A stretch of DNA of 64,000 nt from Vagococcus allomyrinae. GTDB lineage: Bacteria; Bacillota; Bacilli; Lactobacillales; Vagococcaceae. The position numbers and the translations under genes were made by a program. How positions within the stretch are numbered: position 1 is the stretch's first letter; every line of letters starts with the position of its first letter. Location: NCBI RefSeq assembly GCF_017829975.1, contig NZ_JAEEGA010000016.1, forward strand, positions 1 through 64,000. The letters run 5' to 3'. Below are positions 24,955-33,477 of the stretch, piece after piece. The notes beneath the pieces are model-generated. The model was not told the origin of the DNA and searched no databases. It saw nothing but the letters and a program-made list of their open reading frames with translations.

Positions 24955-25446
24955 ATGAAACTAGTAATAAATCACCCAAAACTGGCAGATTTAGCCACGA
25001 TTATGACCATTGAACGAGCTGGCTTTTCAGCAGAAGAAGCTGCCACAGAGGGGGCTATGGCGGAACGGATCACTTTGATCAACGATACCTTTGTTGTCGC
25101 TCGCAATGAAAAGGCGGAGGTGATTGGCTATGTGGTAGGTCCTGCTTTTGATCAACGCTACTTAACCGATGACTTATATGATGAACTAACCCCGAATGAT
25201 CCTCAAGCGCCTTATCAAACGGTTTTGAGTTTGGCCGTCGCGCCAGACTATCATGGACAAGGGCTGGGTAGCCTGCTTTTATCTCGTTTGGCGGAGATCG
25301 CTAAGGCTCAGCATCGTCAGGCTATTACTTTGACTTGTTTAGCAGAGTTGGTGCCGTTTTATGAAAAAAATGGCTACCAAAATGAAGGGATTTCCGACTC
25401 GACTCATGCAGGTGAAATTTGGTACAACATGGTATATGATATTTGA
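24955..25446 (+). CDS. GNAT-family N-acetyltransferase
   Basis: A 163-residue acetyltransferase of the GNAT superfamily. The acetyl-CoA loop is in VAPDYHGQGLGSLLLSRLAEIAK (about 98-120; Q/R-x-x-G-x-G/A) and the C-terminal VPFYEKNGYQNEG is the usual strand-loop. The layout is close to the arylalkylamine/YkwB-type subfamily, so a small amine substrate is likely. The start is ATG 24955 because GGAGG lies 7 bases upstream; the frame from 24907 lacks a site. Single gene with its own terminator shared with the convergent neighbour. Confidence 0.88.
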   Translation: MKLVINHPKLADLATIMTIERAGFSAEEAATEGAMAERITLINDTFVVARNEKAEVIGYVVGPAFDQRYLTDDLYDELTPNDPQAPYQTVLSLAVAPDYHGQGLGSLLLSRLAEIAKAQHRQAITLTCLAELVPFYEKNGYQNEGISDSTHAGEIWYNMVYDI

Positions 25447-25462
25447 TGCCAGATGGCCGTTA

Positions 25463-25506
25463 AAAAACGTCAGGAGCAGATCTATTGATCCGTTCCTGAC
25501 GTTTTT
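25463..25506. terminator. Bidirectional terminator
   Basis: AAAAACGTCAGGA (25463-25475) pairs with TCCTGACGTTTTT (25494-25506) between the GNAT gene and the convergent GyrI-like gene. Confidence 0.85.
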
Positions 25507-25533
25507 ATTATCTAGCCCGCGGTAATGTTAGGA

Positions 25534-26013
25534 TTACTGTTTGACGACAGGGAGCCACATTTCGCCGATAAACATGCCGTCGCGGGTGCCTTTTTCAACA
25601 GAAGTATTCGGGCCACCGACATAAGCTACTTCGCTAACTTCTCCGAGCACCTTTCCAAACGCCAGATTTGTCAGATTGTTACTCAACTCTTCGGAGGTGC
25701 TGCCTTCCCCTGGAATCACTAAGTAATCGCCTTTAGGGAATTGAATGAGTCTGGTTGCCTCAGGTAATGTCTCTTTTGACATTACCCCGACATAGTACAT
25801 CATTTTGTTGTTGATGGCTTCATTGACGATAAAAAAATCATCGTTTAAGGCCACCTTTTTTAATCTGTCAATCGTGCCATCTGCTTGAGCTTGTGCCAGA
25901 AAGGCCGCTTTTTCTTTCGCAATTCCCATAAAATCAGTATAGTCACTTTTTAGTTCAACACCAAAACCTAACACTGTAAAACTCGCTTTTTCTTCTATCG
26001 TGTAATTTGCCAT
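25534..26013 (-). CDS. GyrI-like / effector-binding domain protein
   Basis: A 159-residue stand-alone protein of the GyrI-like small-molecule-binding (SHS2/SOUL-related) family, seen in YTIEEKASFTVLGFGVELKS at the start, a middle strand MMYYVGVMSK, FPKGDYLVIPGEG, and an acidic-aromatic end DGMFIGEMWLPV. Such domains bind hydrophobic or cationic compounds, either fused to AraC/MerR regulators or alone. It diverges from the WYL-type regulator at 26119, which probably controls it. AGAGGAAA precedes the ATG. Confidence 0.8.
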   Translation of the reverse strand: MANYTIEEKASFTVLGFGVELKSDYTDFMGIAKEKAAFLAQAQADGTIDRLKKVALNDDFFIVNEAINNKMMYYVGVMSKETLPEATRLIQFPKGDYLVIPGEGSTSEELSNNLTNLAFGKVLGEVSEVAYVGGPNTSVEKGTRDGMFIGEMWLPVVKQ

Positions 26014-26118
26014 TTGGGTTTCCTCTTTTCTTTTGAGTCAAATGGTTTCTTTCACCATCTGATAGGTTTATAATAACCTTAAATCATGTCAAAAAATGAC
26101 ACTGTTTAGGAGCTGAAC

Positions 26119-27078
26119 ATGAAAAAAGTTGAACGAATTAATACCATGATGCGTTATATTAACAATCGCGCTCACTTCACTATTTCTGATATAATGGCGG
26201 AATTTAAGGTATCGCGCTCAACGGCGATTCGCGATGTTAATGAAATTGAAAGCATGGGGATGCCCTTAGTCTCCGAGGTTGGCAGAAGTGGCGGCTATTT
26301 TGTGATGAACAACTCTTTTTTACCAGCGATTCGTTTTACAACTAATGAGGTTAAGGCGCTGTTTATCGCCTTTATGGCCACAAGAAATCAGCAACTGCCT
26401 TATTTAAATAGCCGTCAGTCTTTAGCGGAGAAGTTGCTTGGTCTAATCCCGGAAAATCAACAAGATGAACTGGTCATTTTAAATCAGTTGTTGCTGTTTG
26501 AAGGGACAAATCCCCATAATCCAGATTTACTTGACTTGGCGGATTTTCCTCATCCGATGTTGGAAAAGTTAATTCAAACATTGTTGATTGACCGTTATTT
26601 ATTGCTTAGTATTAAAGAACAGGGAAAGGAGCGTTCTCTGCCGATCTATTTGTTGCATCTGTACAGAGAAAAAAGCAGTTGGTATCTAGAAGGGTTAGAT
26701 TTAGCGACTAAGATCAAACAGAGCCTTCCAGTAGACAATATCGAAAATGTTGCGCTTTATGAGCCGCCTAAAAGGATGAGTGCTAAAAAAATACAAGAGG
26801 TAACGAGAGTAGCAGAGGTAAATCTGATCATTGAACTAGGGATTAAGGCGATTTTACAATTTAAAAAATACAGTCCTCATGGTCTCTCTTTATCCTATCT
26901 GGATCCTTTTCAAAGGAAGGCGCTGTTAAAAACGTTTGTGGCAATCAATGATCCAGACACGTTGGAGGAGTTGGCAAACTGGCTGTTATTTTTAGGTGAA
27001 GATCTCACCATTCGGCGCATGCCATCACCTTTGCTGGCGCTTTTGAAACATCGAAAAATTCCGAAGATTGAAGAATGA
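26119..27078 (+). CDS. HTH-WYL (YafY-type) transcriptional regulator
   Basis: A 319-residue regulator. An N-terminal HTH_11/DeoR-like winged helix (RINTMMRYINNRAHFTISDIMAEFKVSRSTAIRDVNEIESMGMPL, residues 5-50) is followed by FLPAIRFTTNEVKALFIAFMA and a WYL-like region (YLLHLYREKSSWYLEGLDLAT, about 180-200), with a degenerate C-terminal part. It is divergent from the GyrI-like gene, with about 105 bases between the two starts, which is the usual arrangement for a regulator and its target. The ligand is unknown. Confidence 0.85.
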   Translation: MKKVERINTMMRYINNRAHFTISDIMAEFKVSRSTAIRDVNEIESMGMPLVSEVGRSGGYFVMNNSFLPAIRFTTNEVKALFIAFMATRNQQLPYLNSRQSLAEKLLGLIPENQQDELVILNQLLLFEGTNPHNPDLLDLADFPHPMLEKLIQTLLIDRYLLLSIKEQGKERSLPIYLLHLYREKSSWYLEGLDLATKIKQSLPVDNIENVALYEPPKRMSAKKIQEVTRVAEVNLIIELGIKAILQFKKYSPHGLSLSYLDPFQRKALLKTFVAINDPDTLEELANWLLFLGEDLTIRRMPSPLLALLKHRKIPKIEE

Positions 27079-27095
27079 TGAAGGTGGAAAAAAAT

Positions 27096-27135
27096 AAGCT
27101 TTCCTAAAGGACGGTTTCAGTCGTTTGGGAAAGCT
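27096..27135. terminator. Terminator after the WYL regulator
   Basis: AAGCTTTCCTAAAGGAC pairs imperfectly with GTCGTTTGGGAAAGCT around GTTTCA. It lies 20 bases past the stop codon and has a short T-run afterwards (CATTTAAATTTT). Confidence 0.65.
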
Positions 27136-27165
27136 CATTTAAATTTTAACTGACTGGCGGGGGAC

Positions 27166-27318
27166 TTACTTTCTGCCAGCACGACGACTTCTACTACGCT
27201 CGTTACTTCTTTTGACGACTTTTGTTGCTGCGACGGTTGAAAGAACACCACCGCCGAGTGCTTTATCAGTGACTTTTTTGGCCGCTTTATACTTAACTGC
27301 AGATTTCAAAATACTCAT
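27166..27318 (-). CDS. Small basic protein, unknown
   Basis: A 50-residue reading frame from ATG 27318, with AGAGGTGA 6 bases upstream. The first half is mildly hydrophobic and Ala/Gly/Val-rich (ALGGGVLSTVAATKVV), and the tail is strongly basic (RSNERSRSRRAGRK). No family recognised. It lies between the terminator of the WYL regulator and the M23 gene. Good ribosome site and lone placement support a real small gene. The amphipathic-plus-basic form would suit membrane or nucleic-acid contact, which is only a guess. Confidence 0.6.
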   Translation of the reverse strand: MSILKSAVKYKAAKKVTDKALGGGVLSTVAATKVVKRSNERSRSRRAGRK

Positions 27319-27433
27319 GATAGGTCACCTCTTTCTATAAGGTAAGTATATCATGAAGAGCGTGAAATAAGGGGAGTTTAGGGTTCATAAAAGAGTGGGA
27401 AAATATCCTGTTCCTTCCAGTTGTAAGCGATAG

Positions 27434-28135
27434 TCAGTCACCGTTATAAAATCTAATTATTTCTTGGTCTGAGGGGATTTGGTTAGTGACGTTTTTCCAG
27501 ACCCCCTGTTGATAGCGTTGATACTCCTCAAATTGACAAGGAATGCCGTTAGCCTTTTTAAGATTATCGCTGTCCATAACTTGAAAATGTAAGTGTGGCG
27601 ATGTGGAATTACCAGAATGGCCAACGTTCCCTAAGTAATCGCCTTGCTTCACCTTTTGATTGACGGAAATAGTGAGCGAATTTGTCTGCAGATGGACAAA
27701 GGCCATGTAGACATCATTTGAGCATTTCATAATCAGATAGTTGCCAGCGATTAGCCGATAATCGTCCTTGTTTTCATTAAACGTCAGCGTTTTTCTGATA
27801 GCTAGAATGGATTCTCTTAACCAATGAACATGTTTCCTTTCTGCAATACCATCGACGACTGCCACGATTTCGCCATCACAGGGGGCATAGATCTTTTCTC
27901 CCCAACAATAAAAATTTTTAAGTGGTATCCCAAGTAGCAGAAATTGTAAGAAACTCCCAGCGTAGTCTTTGTTGAGATTTTTTCGATCAACTTGTAAGAA
28001 ATCAAAGGCGTATCTTAAGCCCATTCGATTAGTCCCGTGACTCGGGACTTTTTTGGCGGGCGTGGTTGGCGCATGCCATTCTCCTCTTAAAGGAAAGCCA
28101 ATTGTGATCGGTCTGTCACTCATTACTTTAGTCAT
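27434..28135 (-). CDS. M23-family metallopeptidase without signal peptide
   Basis: A 233-residue protein with an M23 (LytM-type) domain. The first zinc ligand is in PSHGTNRMGLRYAFDF (H-x(8,9)-D, about 32-45) and the second in SPHLHFQV (about 188-195). The loops MAFVHLQTNSL and VGHSGNSTSPHLHF match family strands. There is no signal peptide or membrane segment, so it is either cytoplasmic or exported by an unusual route; most M23 enzymes cut peptidoglycan cross-bridges outside. It starts 2 bases after the TetR stop, so the two are co-transcribed and this is the likely target of that repressor. Confidence 0.85.
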   Translation of the reverse strand: MTKVMSDRPITIGFPLRGEWHAPTTPAKKVPSHGTNRMGLRYAFDFLQVDRKNLNKDYAGSFLQFLLLGIPLKNFYCWGEKIYAPCDGEIVAVVDGIAERKHVHWLRESILAIRKTLTFNENKDDYRLIAGNYLIMKCSNDVYMAFVHLQTNSLTISVNQKVKQGDYLGNVGHSGNSTSPHLHFQVMDSDNLKKANGIPCQFEEYQRYQQGVWKNVTNQIPSDQEIIRFYNGD

Positions 28136-28137
28136 CT

Positions 28138-28770
28138 TTAAGGCTCCTCTCCAGAAAGATAGAAGATTTTTCGTAACTCCTCAAAATACCCGTCAAGCGT
28201 GGAGATGATTTTCTCTTCATTGAGGTGCTGTCCATCTTGATTTTTAAGGTCGGCTAAAATTTGATTCGTAAAGCCGATATTAGACCAGAGAATAAACTGT
28301 TTACATTTTTCGATATCTAAATCAGTGCGAAATTTGGAGAGATCGATGCCGTCAAAAAGCTGAAAACATTCAGAGACCTTTTTCTGGCGATCAGTCTGCT
28401 GGATTCTTTTATTTATTTCGGCGGAAGCTGATTCAACAGATAGGTTATCAAATGCCAGGATCCAGGGATATTGTTTGATTAAGTCTATTTGAAGCAAGTA
28501 GGAGTCTTTTAAACGGTTAAAAAGGTCTTTCTCTTGCAAATTGATTTTACCGTAATACTCCTTGGCTAAAATGTCTTCAAAGTAGTCATAAAGAAACAAA
28601 AACAGCTCTTGCTTATTTCCAACATAATGGAACATTAAGGCTTTGGAGATTTTTGCGTCTTTGGCAATGACGTTTGTTGAAGCCTCATCGTAACCTTTGG
28701 CCGTGAACTCTTTTAAAGCCGCATTTAGTAAGGCTCTTTTTCTTTTTTCATCTAACTTGGCCATATTCAT
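28138..28770 (-). CDS. TetR/AcrR-family repressor
   Basis: A 210-residue TetR-type regulator. The DNA-binding head is RALLNAALKEFTAKGYDEASTNVIAKDAKISKALMFHYVGNKQELFLFLYDYF (about 8-60), and the C-terminal ligand domain is helical and variable. The start is ATG 28770 behind GAGGTGATC; the frame to 28809 has no ribosome site. It forms an operon with the M23 gene. The promoter at 28995-29031 carries two palindromic operators, which suggests autoregulation. The leader between promoter and start is about 220 bases long and holds a truncated copy of the nested-palindrome repeat. Confidence 0.9.
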   Translation of the reverse strand: MNMAKLDEKRKRALLNAALKEFTAKGYDEASTNVIAKDAKISKALMFHYVGNKQELFLFLYDYFEDILAKEYYGKINLQEKDLFNRLKDSYLLQIDLIKQYPWILAFDNLSVESASAEINKRIQQTDRQKKVSECFQLFDGIDLSKFRTDLDIEKCKQFILWSNIGFTNQILADLKNQDGQHLNEEKIISTLDGYFEELRKIFYLSGEEP

Positions 28771-28800
28771 TGGATCACCTCTTTCTAAAAATAATGTTAC

Positions 28801-28892
28801 GATACACATCTTGTTAAATGATCAAACAGATAATTCGCATCATCATCCGCCAAGAGTGGTACTTTCAGCTTTTTTTCTGGCTGAAAGTTTAT
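28801..28892. repeat. Nested-palindrome repeat, truncated copy R3
   Basis: Matches the reverse complement of the right-hand unit at 57333-57447 and its flank. GATACACATCTTGTTAAATG (28801) corresponds to GACACATCATGTTAAAT, a block around TATAGTTCC is missing, then GATAATTCGCATCATCATCC and the hairpin CTTTCAGC/GCTGAAAG follow. The other half is lost. It lies in the 5' leader of the TetR transcript. Confidence 0.75.
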
Positions 28893-28979
28893 TAGTTGAA
28901 GCGATTCTTGCCAATAATCGTTGTTAATCAGCAAGGCCAGATTAAAGCTCCAAGTATGGCCGATATGAGAATTAGTCTT

Positions 28980-29033
28980 TATTGACCTATTAGGTAAATC
29001 CGATTTTAGCATTGTTTACCTGATAGGTCAATA
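28980..29033 (-). promoter_or_regulatory. TetR-M23 promoter with two palindromic operators
   Basis: Minus strand TTGACC (29031-29026), 17 bases, TAAAAT (29008-29003). Two copies of an 11-base dyad, ACCTGATAGGT (29018-29028) and ACCTATTAGGT (28985-28995), have centres 33 bases apart. One overlaps the -35 box and the other the start region. The matching flanks make the two halves a 19-base inverted repeat with one mismatch. This is a typical autoregulatory TetR arrangement. Confidence 0.75.
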
Positions 29034-29072
29034 GTTAGGTTGGTTTTGTGATCAGGATCATGGTGACACAAA

Positions 29073-29099
29073 AAAAGACGTTCATGACGAACGTCTTTT
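29073..29099 (-). terminator. Terminator of the beta-glucoside operon
   Basis: AAAAGACGTTC and GAACGTCTTTT around ATGAC, followed on the minus strand by more T residues. It lies 33 bases after the GH1 stop. Confidence 0.85.
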
Positions 29100-29131
29100 G
29101 GTTAAAATAGTCACTGGTCTTGGCCAAGTAT

Positions 29132-30592
<1,461 letters not shown>

Positions 30593-31942
30593 TTAGGCAG
30601 CTGTTTCTTCAAGAACGGCCTTTTTATCTAAAATTTTAATAAATGGTAAATACAAGACGGCACTTAAGAGGATGATGACAATTTGGAATAATGCCACCCG
30701 CCATGACCCGCTAGCAGTTGAAATAAACCCTGACATAATCACAGGTGTCCCTAAGGGGATAATCGTCGTTAAGCGAGGCAGAATATTAATCGCTGTTAAG
30801 ACATAGGCAAGGACGGAGACCACAATCGGTGAAAGGATAAAAGGAATCATCATGATTGGGTTTAAGACCATGGGCAAACCGAAAATAACCGGTTCGTTGA
30901 TGCCGCAAAAGTTGGCGATAACAGAGAGTTTACCTAAGGTTTTGTACTGACTGCTTTTAGCGAAAAAGATCAAGTATAAGCAAAGCCCTAAAGTAAGGCC
31001 AGAACCGCCACAGATGGTGTAAACTTGCCAAAAGGTCCGGTTGAGGATATTAGGTAAGTCGTAGACGGAAACACCGGCATTTAAAGCATCCACATTGGCA
31101 TTGTTAAGAGACGTCCACAACGGATAAAAAATAGGCAAAATGATGGCAGTCATACCGTGAATTCCCAGACTCCACAATAGTTGGGCAAAGAAAGCGGCGA
31201 AGATAAAGGACCAGATATTATTGCCTAAAAAGTTTTCGATAGGGGCTTGAATGATACTGTAAATCCCTGACTGAATACCCGTGATGCCCTCAATCGGAAG
31301 GAGTGCGACTACTTTGTCGAGGATCATAAAAAAGATGATTGAGACAAAGCCAGGCATTAAACCGGCAAAGGACTTGCCGATAGTGGGAGGAACTGAGTCG
31401 GGCATTTTGATCATCAAATTTTTAGTTAAAAGTAAATCGTAGATGCTGGTTGAAATCAAGGCCACGAAAATCGCCACAAATAATCCTTTGGCACCTAACC
31501 ATTCCAGGGGTAAGAAGCTAGCGGCAGGAATCTCAACGCCTTCTGCTAAGGTGATGTCATTCGCTGTCAAAAATTGCTGAATCGTGGCAATCGTATTCCC
31601 AAAAGGGGTGACAGCCAGAAAGGAGAACAAGGCGATCATGCCTGCGACTCCTTGATCACGATTTAACCGTTTGGCAAAGGCATAAGCAATAAAAAAGACC
31701 GCGTAAATGGATAAAATATCATTGGTAACCATATTGGGAATCGCAAAAAAGTTTTTAAGGCCAGTGGAGACAATAAATGCTTGATAAGGAGCGATCGCTA
31801 AATTATTCAGTAATGAAAACATGGAGCCGATAATTAAGACAGGCATTAACATCATAAAGCCGTCACTCACCGAGCTTAAGTACTTGTTTTGAGAAATTTT
31901 CATGGCTCGAGGCATGATTTTCTCATTAATTAGATTCATCAT
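30593..31942 (-). CDS. celB: PTS cellobiose-family IIC permease
   Basis: A 449-residue EIIC of the cellobiose/diacetylchitobiose family with about ten membrane segments. Hallmarks are VSDGFMMLMPVLIIGSMFSL near residue 30, LWSLGIHGMTAIILPIFYPLW at about 253-273 and the substrate loop IANFCGINEPVIFGLPMVLNPIMMIPF at about 343-369. No IIA or IIB gene is near. It is first in the operon with the GH1 enzyme and is divergent from the LysR gene at 32085, which probably regulates it. GGAGG lies 7 bases before the ATG. Confidence 0.92.
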   Translation of the reverse strand: MMNLINEKIMPRAMKISQNKYLSSVSDGFMMLMPVLIIGSMFSLLNNLAIAPYQAFIVSTGLKNFFAIPNMVTNDILSIYAVFFIAYAFAKRLNRDQGVAGMIALFSFLAVTPFGNTIATIQQFLTANDITLAEGVEIPAASFLPLEWLGAKGLFVAIFVALISTSIYDLLLTKNLMIKMPDSVPPTIGKSFAGLMPGFVSIIFFMILDKVVALLPIEGITGIQSGIYSIIQAPIENFLGNNIWSFIFAAFFAQLLWSLGIHGMTAIILPIFYPLWTSLNNANVDALNAGVSVYDLPNILNRTFWQVYTICGGSGLTLGLCLYLIFFAKSSQYKTLGKLSVIANFCGINEPVIFGLPMVLNPIMMIPFILSPIVVSVLAYVLTAINILPRLTTIIPLGTPVIMSGFISTASGSWRVALFQIVIILLSAVLYLPFIKILDKKAVLEETAA

Positions 31943-32084
31943 TTCTTTTCCTCCGTTTGTCTAATGGTTGTCTTGCAAGCAGATTAGGGGTCTGCTATGA
32001 CTTGATTGTATACTCTTTCATTCTAGTTTTTCCAATAGTATTGTTCTATAATGACCATAGACAAAAACTATTAGGAGGCTAATC

Positions 32085-32975
32085 ATGGATTTACGATTAC
32101 TGAATTATTTTGTGGTACTGTGCGAAGAATTGAATTATGGACGAGCAGCCAAACGTTTATTTATTACCCAACCAACCCTTAGCCAACAGATGAAGTCATT
32201 GGAGGAAAATTTGAATTGTCAGTTAATCACGAAAGAACATCATAAACTGAGTTTAACAGCCGAAGGAGAAGTCTTAAAAATCCAAGCTTATAAATTATTA
32301 CGAGCGGCTAATGAAACCAAGTTGTTGTTAGCCAAGACGCAAGTGATTGAAGATCAGAAAATTACGATTTACAGCTCTGGTTGTCATTTTTTTACGGAAA
32401 GCTTAGCTGAGTACGCTCAAGGTTATCCAGCAGTATCAGTAAAAATCGATGAGTGCAGCAGTAAAAATGTCGTCCGTAATGTCATGGAGGAAAGGGCTGA
32501 TTTTGGATTAGTCTATTTGCCACTGATCAGCAATACAGGGGATTTAGCCGTAGAGGAACTGTTTGAAGATCAATTCTTTATTACGGTGAATAAGGATCAT
32601 CCTTTAGGGAATTACCATCGCTTATCGTTAAAAGCCTTGGAGTCAGAACGGTTGATTTTAGTTAAGCCGAGCTTGGCTGTTAGGGAGATGGTCGGTGAAG
32701 TGGCGGTTCAGAAGAACCTCAATTTGAGGCCGAATTACGAGTTTCCCAACTATGTCCCTTGTTTGGATTTGGTTCGCCAGAACGTTGGCGTCACCATATT
32801 GCCTTTAAGTTTTGCCAAATTTCATTCCTTGGATAAGTTGCAGTTGATCGAGATCGAAGAGCGAATACCTAAAGCGACCCTCGCCTTTTTGTATCGTAAA
32901 GAGAAAGTATTTGCTCCTCATCAGCTAGCTTTTATCAACCAAATAAAAGCCAGATTTCGTTTGCTCAACAACTAG
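32085..32975 (+). CDS. LysR-family regulator of the beta-glucoside operon
   Basis: A 296-residue LysR-type regulator. Winged helix MDLRLLNYFVVLCEELNYGRAAKRLFITQPTLSQQMKSLEENL (1-43) and the usual two-lobed effector domain (GFVYLPLI-like strand at about 145; LSFAKFHSLDKLQ at 246). Placed divergently from the PTS IIC-GH1 operon with 142 bases between starts, where LysR box-like inverted sequences (CAATAGTATTG, 32032-32042) lie near TATAAT. LysR control of a PTS beta-glucoside operon is less common than BglG or LacI control. Site AGGAGG before ATG. Confidence 0.9.
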   Translation: MDLRLLNYFVVLCEELNYGRAAKRLFITQPTLSQQMKSLEENLNCQLITKEHHKLSLTAEGEVLKIQAYKLLRAANETKLLLAKTQVIEDQKITIYSSGCHFFTESLAEYAQGYPAVSVKIDECSSKNVVRNVMEERADFGLVYLPLISNTGDLAVEELFEDQFFITVNKDHPLGNYHRLSLKALESERLILVKPSLAVREMVGEVAVQKNLNLRPNYEFPNYVPCLDLVRQNVGVTILPLSFAKFHSLDKLQLIEIEERIPKATLAFLYRKEKVFAPHQLAFINQIKARFRLLNN

Positions 32976-32977
32976 CG

Positions 32978-33025
32978 CACTCACGCCCCTTTTTCAGTTG
33001 CGTTGCTGAAGAAGGGGCGTGAGTG
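32978..33025. terminator. Long GC-rich hairpin after LysR gene
   Basis: CACTCACGCCCCTTTTTCAG pairs with CTGAAGAAGGGGCGTGAGTG (one mismatch) around a loop of about 8 bases. It starts just past the stop codon. The T-run afterwards is weak. Confidence 0.65.
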
Positions 33026-33477
33026 TGTTCATCCTAAAAGTGATCTGTCAGATGGTTAATAGTCACATGTAGCCGATAATTGAATCGAAAAGACCTCTTT
33101 TAGGGGGTTATCTGACGAGAATGGTCTGATTATCGGCTTGTCGGTTAGTCAGTTCTTGTTTTTAGAATCACTGTTGCTTATGTTTTGTTGATATTGTCTT
33201 AAATCATGTTTTAATATGATTTTTGGTAGACATATCTTTGATTATCAGTCGCAATCTTTCGTAATACTAAAATGTAACTGATCGGAAATGTCGTTATATA
33301 ATTGTTCGCTGTTAAACATAGTAAAGAGACTTTTTAAGTGGTATCTATCCGATTAATATCATAAGGTACGTTAAAAAAAGGTAACAAGCAGAATGTTGTC
33401 TCTTTTCCGAAACCTTGTTATATAATGAGGGCGTATCGTCTTTCAAAATCAGCATGTAAAAGAGAGGAAGAAGCGCA
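33026..33477. other. 450-base non-coding region ahead of the TPP-enzyme gene
   Basis: No gene seen. At 33047-33138 two inverted repeats interleave: GTCAGAT (33047) with ATCTGAC (33110), and AGCCGATAAT (33071) with ATTATCGGCT (33129). The remainder is AT-rich. A TATAAT at 33421-33426 followed by GAGAGGAAG at about 33462-33470 is the promoter and ribosome site of the next gene. Confidence 0.5.

Noticed and set aside
28797-29012. 71-residue minus-strand reading frame
   Set aside because: It starts inside the TetR promoter spacer, has no ribosome site and reads through repeat R3.
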